Below, one piece after another: positions 37,031-47,961 of a stretch of DNA of 64,000 nucleotides. The translations under genes were made by a program, and so were the position numbers. Each line of letters opens with the position of its first letter. Position 1 is the first letter of the stretch. The stretch is from Apostichopus japonicus (Eukaryota; Echinodermata; Holothuroidea; Aspidochirotida; Stichopodidae): assembly GCF_037975245.1 (NCBI RefSeq), contig NC_092582.1, positions 17,510,577 to 17,574,576 of the forward strand. Reading direction: 5' to 3'. The notes beneath the pieces are model-generated. The model searched no databases. It had not been told where the DNA came from and saw only the letters and a program-made list of their open reading frames with translations.

Positions 37031-37620
37031 TTGGAAGCATTGTGAGTCATAAATAAAACTATGTGTCAGAAGAAAGTTATGTACACAATTGGGTTTGGAA
37101 TGTGCTGGGAATAAAGTAATCCCAACTTTATGTCTTCGTCATTGTTTTGAAAATTGTGTCGATGAAAGAACTCGCAGACCTTGCAGAGACTGAAGACAGC
37201 CTAGAGACGGCAGAGTGATGGGCATTTTGTCATGAAGCAGGCTTTCAAGTGCCAATTTATTCGTGGAGCATTTTATCATGCCAGGATATTTTATTCTCTT
37301 AACCATGTATTTTTGTTCTGACCGTCATATTGCCTCAATAATCGTTTGAACAGAAGACCCATTTTAATATTAGTTTTTTTATTTGTAAAGGCTTGGACAT
37401 ACTGTGGGTAAGGTGAAACAAGAAAACGAAAAATACCTGCTGATGGATCAAACAGGAAATGTAATTAATGGCCAGATAATTAAGCAGTAAATAAAGAGTT
37501 GCTTTATCTTCGCCATATATTGCCCTTATTTGGTTTCAAATTATATTTCTTTACATCGCCAGGTGAAGTTCTGGCACAGATGAAGCCATTTTTTTAACTA
37601 GTTCAATCTGGATTTGTCAT
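37031..37620. other. Spacer, no gene seen
   Basis: AT-rich sequence between the 955-bp source copy and the GGCCAGATATGG repeat region. No recognisable exon. Confidence 0.4.
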
Positions 37621-37624
37621 GATA

Positions 37625-38010
37625 TGAGACAGTAATGGATTTGCCAAGGGCAATATATGGATGTGGCATATATGAGCCAGATATGGATTTCTAAGTAATG
37701 GGCCAGATATGGATTTGCCATATATGGGCCAGATATAGATTTCTAATTAATGGGCCAGATGTGGATGTGCCATATATGCGCCAGATATGGATTTGCCATA
37801 TGTGGGCTGGATATGGATTTGCCATATATGGACCATATCTGGTCCAGATAAAAAGTGACCCATATAAAGTTTTATCTAAGGCAGATATGGCCTTTATCTT
37901 ATATCAAGTTATATCTGCCCAATTCTTGATATGGCCAGATATAAATTCCATATAAGGCACAGATATGGGCCAGATACAAATTGTCATATATGGGCCATAT
38001 ATGGATTTTG
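37625..38010. repeat. Irregular GGGCCAGATATGGATTTGCCATATAT-type repeats
   Basis: Roughly ten degenerate units of ~25-40 bp built from GGCCAGATATGGATTT and GCCATATATG. It shares the CCAGATAT word with the 65-bp satellite 1.4 kb away, but the period differs. Confidence 0.8.
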
Positions 38011-38066
38011 AGTAAGGGTTGGGGGACAAACAATAACGATATGCATGAAAGAAAGAAACCGTTTTA

Positions 38067-40639
38067 TCATAAATTATCAAGTTCTTGTCTTAACCACTGG
38101 TTGTTATACTCAAACACCTGATCATCTCCAACCTCATCATATTCAGCTTGGATGGCCTCCCTTCCTATCCTGGTGAAATGCTCTGACCCTTGGCACCAAC
38201 CTATACCTATACGTAAAAGTTAAAAATTATTGACTGAATAGAGAAGTTAATGATATGGCCATATAAAGCCAGATATAACTGGATATAGAGTCAATCCAGA
38301 TAGGCATATCAAGTTTTATCTGGCCTAATAAAGATATAAAGCCAGATATAACTGGACATAGAGTCTATCCAGATGTGCAGATAAAGTTATATACATATAA
38401 GACTGTATGCTCTTACTTAGTGTATTTTCATAGAGATTTACATTGCCCTATATTGTTGAATTTTTGGTACTGCACATATTTCAATGGTAAAGCACTTACA
38501 GTGCACACTAAGTCAAAGGGGGTATAAATCGCTACTTGATCTATCTGGGTTGCTAGGTAACCACAGGGTCATTGATGGAAAAAGGATGACTCAGAGGGTA
38601 ATTAAGTGTGAACATGGAGGTAAAAACAGACCTCCGTGGTGTGAAAACCTTCTTTGGAACAAAGGACATATGTGTATTGATACTCTGGGAGTGAGATAGG
38701 AAAAACAGTTAACACATGGTAGGGGTAGAGAACAGAAGGGAATTTAATAGAAAGGATTGGTACATTAAGGAAGGGTGATCGAGATTCGTAAAAAGTAACC
38801 TACTGAGTTAGGACATTGGCAAAGGATTCTATAGTGAACTGAACAGTCAGAAGTAAGGAAGGAACGGATGGAAACAACATATTTTGGGACTGAACTTTGA
38901 TAATGAATGGAACATATATCGCCCTCCTGGAACTTATTTACTAAACCAAATATAAATAAATAAAGGAATACCACAATGCAATTTAGTATCAACTTCTACA
39001 GGACCACAGAAGAATAAAGAACTCAACCTTCAAGTATTATTTTTTAACAGCGGTCATTTTATGACCATAGCAGTCGGATTAGGTAACAGCAAGGTCCAAG
39101 ATAAGTTGATCTTTACCTCCAATTAAACCCTGCTCTTTTTGGTCTAATTGTCTGGAGATGGGGTTTTTCAGACACAATTTGAAATAATTTTGAAATCTCT
39201 TTCTAGCCTATACCTATACGTAAAAGTTAAAAATTATTGACTGAATAGAGAAGTTAATAAGCAGCCACATTCAAGCTAAAAAAGTACATGTTTACACCAC
39301 ATATCATATTGAAAAGATAATTGTGCATCAGGATCATTACTTTGGTAAGCTTTTGCGCAGTTGACTACAGGCTGCTTCAGCTTCTGTTTCGGTGCAACCT
39401 GTGACAAGGTGGTAGAGATGGTCCACAGCATGAGAGACAAGAACGTCATTGAGGTAATTCAGCCTGCAGAAAAGGACGCATGAATAGTAAGCATTGCTTC
39501 AAAGTTACAGAAATTAAATAGAAAGTAAATATTACTGTGAAACATGATTTCAGCAATCATTACGAATGGGTACTTCAAATTAATGTATGTTGCAGCATTC
39601 GGTAATAACAAGTTGAAGCATTCAGACTAGCAATATTGTTTTATTGCCACAAATGCAGATCTGATCCTCCATGAGCATGCGAGCATTCAGACTGTAGCAA
39701 ATTGATCCCCCGATTGTGGGTCTGATCCACTGTGAACATGTATGGAGTATATTCAGACTAGCATGTTGTTCGCCCTTGTGGGTCTGATCCTCCTTAATGC
39801 AATAATTTATACTATAGGACGATGATCACCCAAATTGTAGGGTCTGATCATCCTTGAGCATGCGAGAATGCAAACTATGGCAAGTTGATCGCCCTTGTAG
39901 GTCTCGTCCTACTTGAGCATGTGAGATTCAGACTAGCAAGTTGATCACCTCATTTGTGGGGTCTGCTTGATCCTCCTTGAGCATTCGAGCATTCAGATAT
40001 ACAGTATGGCAAGTTGATAGCCTATTGAAGTCTGTACTCATTCCTGTGTATTGTATCAAGGCCAAGCTCAGAGTGAGATCTGATCAAGTGTGACCTATGT
40101 GCAGCACTAAGGTCACGTCTCGACGTAAGTCAGTGTTAGATTCAAATTTTCTAGCAGGACGGGCCAACAGTTCAAGCACTCAATCACAGAAAGTAAAATT
40201 CATGACAAGGCAAGGCTTAGGGCGATAAACTTACAAACAATGATATGACCAGAAGGACTGGATCCCATTTTTCAAAAAAATGTTCCTTTAAATGCAGTGC
40301 TAACCATTGAAAGTATACATATCATTACTATATAGCACAACAAAAGTTTGCAACAAGTAGCGAAACATCTAAGAGCGTTTGGCCGAGCGATGATGATAGG
40401 TAACAGGTAGAGCACCTTTATCATTAATATTTATCAATATTTGTTTCTGCTTGAATTTTGAGAGTTGCTTAAGCACTACAAAATTTTGCTTGTAACTGCC
40501 AATGTATACCACTGAGGTTGGTATCAGTAACTGCATGATTATGGAGTGCATATAATCCCACTTTAATGAAATATTTAACACTTACTGTACTTCAAACTTT
40601 TTGAGTTTCTTCAATTGGTCATACAACTGCTTCGTGGAA
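38067..40639 (-). CDS. Unrecognised gene, C-terminal exons
   Basis: Exon-like segments on the - strand: 40586-40639 (STKQLYDQLKKLKKFEVQ; acceptor CAAG, donor GTAAGT), 39337-39463 (LNYLNDVLVSHAVDHLYHLV, then TGCTETEAEAACSQLRKSLP, K, TAA) and 38067-38200 (WCQGSEHFTRIGREAIQ, then AEYDEVGDDQVFEYNNQWLR, QELDNL, TGA). The first two join in phase (CA|G). The middle one either stops at TAA or uses the GTAATG donor at 39340; that donor is phase 2 and the last exon needs phase 1, so the third join is uncertain. The peptides look like real, partly helical protein with an acidic tail, but I do not recognise the family. The intron between the last two exons received the 955-bp insert. More 5' exons should lie above 40640. 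Confidence 0.55.
38252..39206 (+). repeat. 955-bp segment, inserted copy
   Basis: Direct copy of 36076-37030, offset exactly 2,176 bp. It is flanked by a 52-bp direct repeat (38200-38251 and 39207-39258, starting CCTATACCTATACGTAAAAG) that is absent from the source copy's flanks. The 52 bp therefore looks like target sequence duplicated on insertion. Confidence 0.95.
39613..40030. repeat. Diverged ~63-bp tandem repeats
   Basis: Six or seven units containing GAGCATTCAGACTAGCAAGT, TGATCGCCCTTGTGGGTCTG and ATCCTCCTTGAGCATG variants. Divergence and length changes between units indicate an old array. Confidence 0.85.
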
Positions 40640-41160
40640 CTTGAAGAAAAACTGTTGCAAACAGATATCTGTTGAATCAAAGCAAAGAACACAATCATAG
40701 CACACTGGAAACTTACTGAACCATGAACTGTAAAAATATAGGCCTTACGAAAATATTTTGAAAAACTCGCCACTTGGCCAGTGTAAGGGATTCCCTCTCT
40801 CCTTCAGCTATCATAGCACAGAAAATTCCTTGGGAATATTATTATAATATTACTCATATTACTAGCAATATTGTGAGCAATGCCACATACTTCTTTCAAA
40901 TAGCATTAATTCAATGATGTAACATGAGCAGTTTTTTTCATGAATCTGACAAAATTTATAGTTAGGGTGTACAACTTAGTAAAGCAGTGTGATGTGACAA
41001 ACAATAAATTTGCAATATCAGGCTATCCTGAAATGATGACGACCTCAACAACAGGTTTCTTTTACTAATTGTGATACATCAACATACTAAATATGACATC
41101 TGTCCTTTTGAAATATTGTGTAAAACATGGTTTTCACAATTTGAACCCTCAAACGATCCA
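40640..41160. other. Probable intron of the unrecognised gene
   Basis: AT-rich; no exon recognised. A segment near 41.09-41.17 kb resembles the dispersed repeat at 33.8-34.3 kb. Confidence 0.35.
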
Positions 41161-41164
41161 TTGA

Positions 41165-41271
41165 CCTCGGCCATAGGCGTACGATGCGGGGGGCAGTCTT
41201 AAAAAACAAATTCCCAGAGGACAAGAAATTCGGGCAAAAGTCCTGAAAAATTCGGGCAGCCTAAGAGGAGA

Positions 41272-41274
<3 letters not shown>
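41165..41274 (+). repeat. Dispersed repeat CATAGGCGTACGA...TTCGGGCA (copy 1)
   Basis: Shares ATAGGCGTACGA, GGGGGGCAG and the block CCAGAGGACAAGAAATTCGG, GCAAAAGTCCTGAAAAATTC, GGGCAGCCTAAGAGGAGAA with 62.56-62.66 kb. Abuts a TA tract, as does the other copy. Confidence 0.85.
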
Positions 41275-41362
<88 letters not shown>

Positions 41363-41521
41363 CCTATATAGATAGGCCTATATAGATAGGCCTATATAAA
41401 TAGGCCTATATATATAGGCCTATATATATATATATAGGCCTATATATATATAGGCATATATATATATATATATATGTATGTATCTATGTATGCATGTATG
41501 TATGTATGTATGTATGTACAT
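41275..41521. repeat. (TA)n grading into TAGGCCTA and (GTAT)n
   Basis: About 86 bp of TA, then repeated ATAGGCCTATATA palindromes, then GTAT tetranucleotides. Confidence 0.95.
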
Positions 41522-43680
41522 ATAAATTAACTGGAAGTAATGTTATTAGGCGCGTGCCGCAAGCATACGTGTGAAAAGACATCGAAAAACAATGTCGAAG
41601 TAGAGCAATAGTTATTAGCAAAATGTCATGGTATAGTGTTTGGCCAGCGGGGACCGCATCGTTATCATAAGGAATAAATTAACGTTTCATTTTTTTTACA
41701 TACAACATTACAACGAATCTCGTAACCATATCTTTTACTCTTTACTACGAAATCAGCCTAAGGAAGATATGGAATCGAGCACCATGTATGTTGTTTGTAA
41801 CAAGTCACTGGACCAATAACCTGTTTCGAGTGTTGTATAGGGCCCTTCTTTCCAAACTGTTACCATTGAGCTATTGCCGCGACCAAATTGTGTTAAGGCC
41901 TAACATCGCCCAATATATTGTATATACTCCGTGGGTGGTCGAACGGAAGGGGCTTCAGGGATTACATCTCCATGGATCATGAATAATTAGGGGGCAGGGA
42001 AAATATGGAGGACCATGATGTGATACTTTTCATTAAAGCCGTATTATGTATCTCATTATATTAAAAAATTCACAAAAGATGCCCATTATGACGACCTAAA
42101 TCACATTGTTTGTTGGGGTTTTTTCAGTTTCGACAGGTTCAATCACATTAATATGATGACGTATGTTATGTTCCAAAATTAAGTAGTAGTTAGATATATA
42201 CAGCTAAAATAACTTCTTTTCATTATTAGACAGTAACTAGTCCTTTTGAATCTAGTATACATGAGATAGTGTCTTCTATGTTTTAAGGTGTTCGAATAAT
42301 TTAAATCGTTCATGTTCCTTATTTTGGTGGAAGAATGTTGCAGTGTGAAATTGTAACTGCTGTAAGGGACGTTATTTTTCCTAATAGAGGTCGAGATTGG
42401 CAGCACCCTTATTTCGACAAATTAAAAATTACAAGCAAAATCGCAATGAGGTAAGAAATGTAATGAAAGAAACACAGTTAACACTTAATTAATGTTGTTT
42501 GCCCATGCGTCAAGCCGCATTATTATTTGAACACAACTACATTAATTGACAAACACAAAAACTGCATATAGGCCCTATATATCTGTGATGCTTACAAAAT
42601 GCGCGATTTTGTTATTAATACTATTTTTGACAGATTCTGTTTTCCATTATCAGTCTTGCACACAAGAATAAAATCATCTTGTTATACAGATGTGTAGCCT
42701 ACAACATGCACACATGGTGTCATAAGTACATTTTAAAAGCACTATTGGGTATCTGGGCACAGTCACTTTATCGGAATCATAAAAAACCTATAACTTAAAG
42801 ATATTTCACGGCCGTAGCCTGGGTAGAATCTCTAGGTGGGGGGGGGGGGGCGTTGAGGAACCTCGTAAAACTTTATGTATCGTCCAAAATGTTACATAAA
42901 CCTGTTTTTATGTTCGCATATACCAGGGCCTAGTTTAAGAAATTTGTATTGGGTGGGCCATTTCCTAAAAGGAACCATCATGACACTATCTACGCATGCG
43001 TCGTCATCGGTTGGCGCGTTACGTAGCAAGAACAATGTGCGAAGTATACCTCCCAGATTGCAGGAAATGCATTTCCCAGGCTTTTTAAGTCATGTTTAGA
43101 AATTTAGGCTACACTTCAAAAAAAAAGGGGGAAAAAAAGGAAATTAGAAGGAAAAAAAACATTATTCACTTGAAATCACCTTGTAGCCCGAGTAAGCTAT
43201 AGGACTTTATGTTACTTTATAAGCCTTGCTTTCTTCATGGTATAATTGAAGACATTAAAGCACCTATAGGGCATGCTGATGGCAGCCGTATAGCCCTGAT
43301 GGGGAAGGTAGATGTAAATTAATTGTTAGGTTTGTGTTATCATAATCTGCAATTCATGCCAAAAAGGGACCTACTTGTGGCGGGGAGGGGGAATGAGCTG
43401 AGTAGGTGAGCCGTGTAGGGGACTGTGCCTCAATATTCCTGGTTAACACTTTGGGACACTGATATAGGAGCTAACAATGAAACTCATACGCCTATATAAA
43501 ACATGTAAATGTAATAAATACATTTATTAACCGTAGTTTCACATTAGACTGCTTCACTGTTCACGCAGGTTATAATATTAGGAGCTGTCTGCGTTTATTG
43601 TTACTCATTTCTATCCAAACTGGGTGAAAACCAAAACAAACTCACGGGTCATCGCATCCGCGATCGTGCATGTACGTGAT
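41522..43680. other. No gene seen
   Basis: AT-rich sequence with a G run at 42838-42851 following GGCCGTAGCCTGGGTAGAAT, which resembles a hAT-type terminus, though no partner end was found. No recognisable exon. Confidence 0.35.
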
Positions 43681-43685
43681 TAGGG

Positions 43686-43890
43686 CTTTAATAAACCTTT
43701 GTGTTCTTTTCGAACCCCATTCCTACAATACGTGCCTAGAATCTACCTTTAAACCCGCAATATTCAAATAAAATGAATACATTTCAAATCTTTGTATTGC
43801 AGCGGCATTAATGGAACAACCAACTCCCTGGAACAACAAAACAAGATTGGAACGAGGCCATAGTGTTGAAATTAAATTCTTTATAACAAG
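43686..43890. repeat. ~200-bp dispersed repeat (partner at 61.86 kb)
   Basis: CCCCATTCCTACAATACGTG, AATAAAATGAATACATTTCA and CATAGTGTTGAAATTAAATT occur in the same order at 61857-62050, with small indels. Confidence 0.9.
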
Positions 43891-43899
43891 TTTTAACAA

Positions 43900-44714
43900 G
43901 GAATGAAAAGACAAAAAGTGTGTATTTTAATTATTAATTTAATACAATCTCCACTTTGATCTCTGCAACATTTCACATGTTCCCTCTTCCAACCTCCAAA
44001 TGTCTCCTATAATATATTTTTGCTCATCCTCATTAGCTCAAAACTGATACAAAATGGTGATACGGTAAACTTAGTTGGCAACTTCAGGATCCTACAAAAG
44101 GAAATATTACGTTTCATGTACCTGTGGGATACATAATTGTTTTGTAATGGATTTAAAGCCCAATGCGTCATTAATCGCGAACATACCAGATGTTTTCTAA
44201 CTACATAATTCGCTTCTCATTTAGACTATTCAAGCGTTTCCAATTGTTATATGGCTTGTCCAGTATGAAGCAAAGTAAAATATGCTTTTTTAATTTTTCA
44301 TATTTCTATGAAAGCGGGAAAGTACTGTACCCTGTAAGCAATAGGTAAATGAAAGAACATGTTACTCTTTAAGGGAATTCACGGAAGGTCACATTTTCTT
44401 GGCATAGGTTGGGGTAGAAGTGAGAAGATTTAGTGTTTAGCAGTAGAGCAAGACGGTGCTCCCTAACTCCCCAATAAAGGGGCTCCACAATACACCGAAA
44501 TATCCAATGTTAAACTCCCCACTAAAAACGGTGACCTCCATGGTGGGTATAAGTATTATTTGTTAAGGTGTTCTTGGTGCCATGACAGGGAATCACAAGC
44601 AGATCTCATCTCATTCTGTCTTTCGAGACTTTCGAGTCTTCTTTGTCGATCCGAACATTGCGGACGAGTGATACAAAATGGCTACACGGTAAAATAAACT
44701 ACTACGTCCAGATC
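43900..44714. other. ANAPC2 3' flank
   Basis: On the - strand this follows the ANAPC2 stop and probably includes its 3' UTR. No other gene seen. Confidence 0.35.
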
Positions 44715-46078
44715 TCACAGTTGACCGTCCGCCTTTGGTAAGTTATAAAATCCACCCGAAAAGATCAGTTCTTGTTCCTTGACCTTCTTGTCCAGAAACA
44801 GTTTGAGTTCATGTTCGGAGATCTCCGAGGTCGCCGGTCCCGGCATGGCGAACATCTTCAGCATGGCGTGTATCCTCTCTATGGGGAGACTGTTCAGGTT
44901 GGTCAACATTCCCTCGATGTAAGACCAGAAGACGTGTAACATCTGCGACTTGGTGGAGGCGGTCGCGGACTCTGTCTCGTCATCGCTCTCGATGATGACC
45001 TCGTGCGCTCCCTCTTTGCCCCCCCCCCCCGTTGTCCTCCTCCACCAGCGTGAAGCAGTCCGTCGGGTCCTCCTTCAGGAGACCCTGACCCTGCCAGAAG
45101 GCTATCTTCCTCCTCAGAGTGGTACTTGGGACTTGCATCACTCCACTCAATTCCTGGATCGTCCATTTTTGAGACGAAAAAAAGAACACGCGGTGTAATC
45201 AGAACTTAAGCTGGTAACCATATGGATTACATGGCTGTGCATAACGTACGAGTGCTGCTCGGCAATAATTAATTGATCCGTTCTATTCATACATACAGTA
45301 CTCTGAAATGAAGGTCAGAGACTGGAAATCTCTCAAACACATTCCTTCCTCCCCCATCCGCCTTCCCTACCCCAATACCAATTAGTTTGATATCCCCCTC
45401 CCCTGGCCCCCTCACATCCATTAACATATCACAATGTGTCATGATTTATCTTGAAAATGATGAAGTTTATGGTAGTTTTGTTATAAAATGGTGCTAAACC
45501 TTGACCTGTACTATTGGCATTTGAGTTGTAAAGGAAACAGGGAGTTGTCTATCTTCTACATTCCAATCTCCTCTCCTCCCTGAACCACCATCCACCCCTC
45601 CCCCTTTCTTTAATCTTTCTCTGGCTCCCTCCCTCTCTTCAATGGCGTACCTAGAATAGTTGGCACCCGGGAGGACCCTTCCTTTGTCACCCCCATAAAT
45701 CATAATTCATTTAACTTTTTTTCATTTGTTAGGTTTTTTAGGGGCTGGGCATGACTGGTACTGAGGGGCAGACTGTCCCCACCCACCCTCTGCTTAGTAT
45801 GCCTCTGCCTCTCTTCTCTTTTCCCTTCATTCCATCTCTTCCTTTACTCTCTCCTTCCCTCTTTATTCTCTCTCCTCTTTCATTCACTTTGCCGACTACA
45901 TGGGTGAACCCTCCTCACCACCCCCCTCCCATCTAACTATGGCCCTGCTGCCTTACCTTTCTCTTCAAAGTGCATAATGATGGTAGCATGTAGTGGAGAG
46001 ATAGCCAGGGAAACTATACGGTCCTTCAATTCCAGCTCAAGGGTTACTTGCCCCAGGTTTGGCTTCCAAAATAGAGTC
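44715..46078 (-). CDS. ANAPC2: Anaphase-promoting complex subunit 2, last two exons (damaged?)
   Basis: Exon 45957-46078 (- strand; acceptor GACCAG, donor GTAAGG) reads TLFWKPNLGQVTLELELKDR, IVSLAISPLHATIIMHFEEK. Terminal exon ~44715-45174 reads WTIQELSGVMQVPSTTLRRK, IAFWQGQGLLKEDPTDCFTL, VEEDN and then, in another frame, EGAHEVIIESDDETE, MLHVFWSYIEGMLTNLNSLP, ERIHAMLKMFAMPGPATSEI and a C-terminus FYNLPK. This matches the C-terminal cullin-homology/winged-helix end of APC2, the scaffold that holds APC11 in the APC/C ubiquitin ligase. Two oddities: a run of 12 G's (45019-45030) puts the two halves out of frame by one base, and no AG lies where the terminal exon should start (TTTTTTTCGTCTCAAAAATG). 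Both could be sequencing errors in homopolymers or signs of a pseudogene. Upstream exons are not found in the window. Confidence 0.85.
45180..45956. other. ANAPC2 intron
   Basis: C/T-rich on the + strand with CTTCCCTCTCC-type low complexity (45.34-45.40 and 45.78-45.93 kb). An AATGGCGTACCTAGAATAG motif at ~45.64 kb resembles a hAT-type terminus without a detected partner. Confidence 0.5.
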
Positions 46079-46116
46079 CTGGTCAAATAAGAGCATGGTA
46101 TAGCAGTATAGATGGA

Positions 46117-47961
46117 GCACATGGCTTCGCCAAACCAGCGTTTGCAGCTCTCGAAGCAAAAAGAAAGGACAATAGGGCCAAAGGAAAGGAGACTGTGTGT
46201 GCTGTGATGCTAGATGAAGTAGCTATACGGAAGCATGTGGAATATGCACATGGGCAATTCCATGGTTACGTTGACATTGGCAGTGGCAACTCTGACGATT
46301 CAGCACCAGTTGCCAAAGATGCCTTGGTATTAATGGCTGTATCAGCAGACCAGTCGTGGAAGATACCTCTAGGCTATTTCCTCATCAATGGAATGAGCGG
46401 GGAAGAACGAGCAAATCTCATCAACCAGTGTCTGCAGAAGCTTCATGATGTCGGTGTTCGTGCAGTGTCACTAACTTGTGATGGGCCTTCGTGTCATTTT
46501 GCGATGATGCGGCATTTGGGGGCAAAACTGAACATCAGTGGCATGGACCCATGCTTTCCCCATCCAGCTGATGAAACTCAAAGAGTTCATATCATTCTTG
46601 ATGTGTGTCATATGCTGAAGCTCCTTCGAAATTCTTTTGCTGAGGGAGGCCTTTTCAGAACCAGTGATGGACGAACTGTTAGATGGCAGTATATAGAGGA
46701 ACTCAACAAGCTGCAAAGAACAGAAGGTCTCAGACTTGGAAATAAGTTGAGGAATGCTCACATGCAATGGAAAAAGCAAAAGATGAAGGTGAATCTTGCT
46801 GCCCAGGTTTTCAGTGCTAGTGTTGCAGATGCCATTGAGTTTTGTGACAAAGAACTCAAACTGCCTCAGTTCATGAGATGTGAGGCAACAATTGAATTTC
46901 TCAGGCACATAGATAGGGCATTCGACGTTCTAAACAGTCGCAACCCTCTCGGCAATGGTTTCAAAGCACCCATGAAGAAAACCAATAAGGACAGATGGGA
47001 GAAAATCTTGCATAATGCAACAACGTTTCTGATGGGTTTAAAGGATGGCGCTGGGACTCCAATGTACCAGGGACCAAGAAAGACTGCCTTCAGTGGTTTT
47101 GCTGCGAGCATACACAGCATTAAAAAGTTATTTTCTGAACTGATAGATAGCGTGGGTGCTCCCATGAAGTATCTTCTCACTTACAAGTTCAGCCAAGACC
47201 ATATTGAACTTTTCTTTGCAGCTGTACGTTCAAGTGGAGGATTTAACAATAATCCCACAGCTCGGCAGTTTCAGGCAACTTACAAGCGTCTGTTAATGCG
47301 ACATCAGGTAAAGAACGGTAGTGGTAACTGTGGCATCATGGATTGTACTTCCATTCTGCCCGTTGACAGTACTGCAGGTACTTCTCAATCAACGATGAGC
47401 ATAGCACGCAAGTATGACATGATCAACCGACAGCCATCACAGAATGACCATGACTATGCTGATGCACCAAATTTTGAGACAGTTTCCTGTACAAAGAGGC
47501 TACAGTTAGTTACATTGCTGGTTACGTGGTTCGAATGATGGGAAAGATAATTTATTGTATGGCATGTACAAATGCACTCAAAACAACAGATGGTAGCTGT
47601 CATAAGTTTGTTTGCATAAGACAATGGTGGCCTCCAGAAAGCATCACCGAGTATTATTACTGTTTGCTTGGAAACAGAGAAGTGTTTTCAACGCCTCCTG
47701 AAAACAACAAGTGGACGTCTACCGCAAGGTCCTAGAATTTCAGTAGCTGTTTCCATGGCTGTTTTGAACAACACAATTCACATGGACTTGTTTCCAGAAC
47801 TGTACACACACCAGTTTGAGACTGCAGTTGACGACAACCACATCCACAACCTCGTAAAAATGGCAGCATGTTCTTATTGCAGAATCAAATTATTTCATCT
47901 GGGAAAACAAGAGACAGAAAAATCACTGGGGCAAAAGTCCGGAAGCAAATGTCAAAACTAA
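46117..47961 (+). pseudogene. P-element (THAP9-like) transposase, 5'-truncated and frameshifted
   Basis: Open from ~46120: GFAKPAFAALEAKRKDN, then VMLDEVAIRKHVEY, DALVLMAVSADQSWKIPLGY, AVSLTCDGPSCHFAMMRHLG, HIILDVCHMLKLLRNSF, and near the end YKFSQDHIELFFAAVRSSGG, FNNNPTARQFQATYKRLL. These match the RNase H-like catalytic region and C-terminal block of P-element/THAP9 transposases. Acidic candidates are the D of LDE, the D of TCDG and the E of HIELFF. The DNA-binding THAP domain is missing. The frame breaks near 47.485 kb (the right frame continues LYKEATVSYIAGYVVRMM) and near 47.61 kb (continuing DNGGLQKASPSIITVCLETE). It starts ~40 bp from an ANAPC2 exon, on the opposite strand. Confidence 0.9.

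Noticed and set aside
36308-38699. Identical 71- and 75-residue ORFs at 36.3-36.8 and 38.5-39.0 kb
   Set aside because: They are identical only because the 955-bp segment is duplicated; no codon pattern or homology supports coding.
45494-45936. ORFs in the ANAPC2 intron
   Set aside because: C/T low-complexity sequence; no conserved motif.
46471-47180. - strand ORFs of 104-145 residues
   Set aside because: Shadows of the P-element transposase frame on the + strand.
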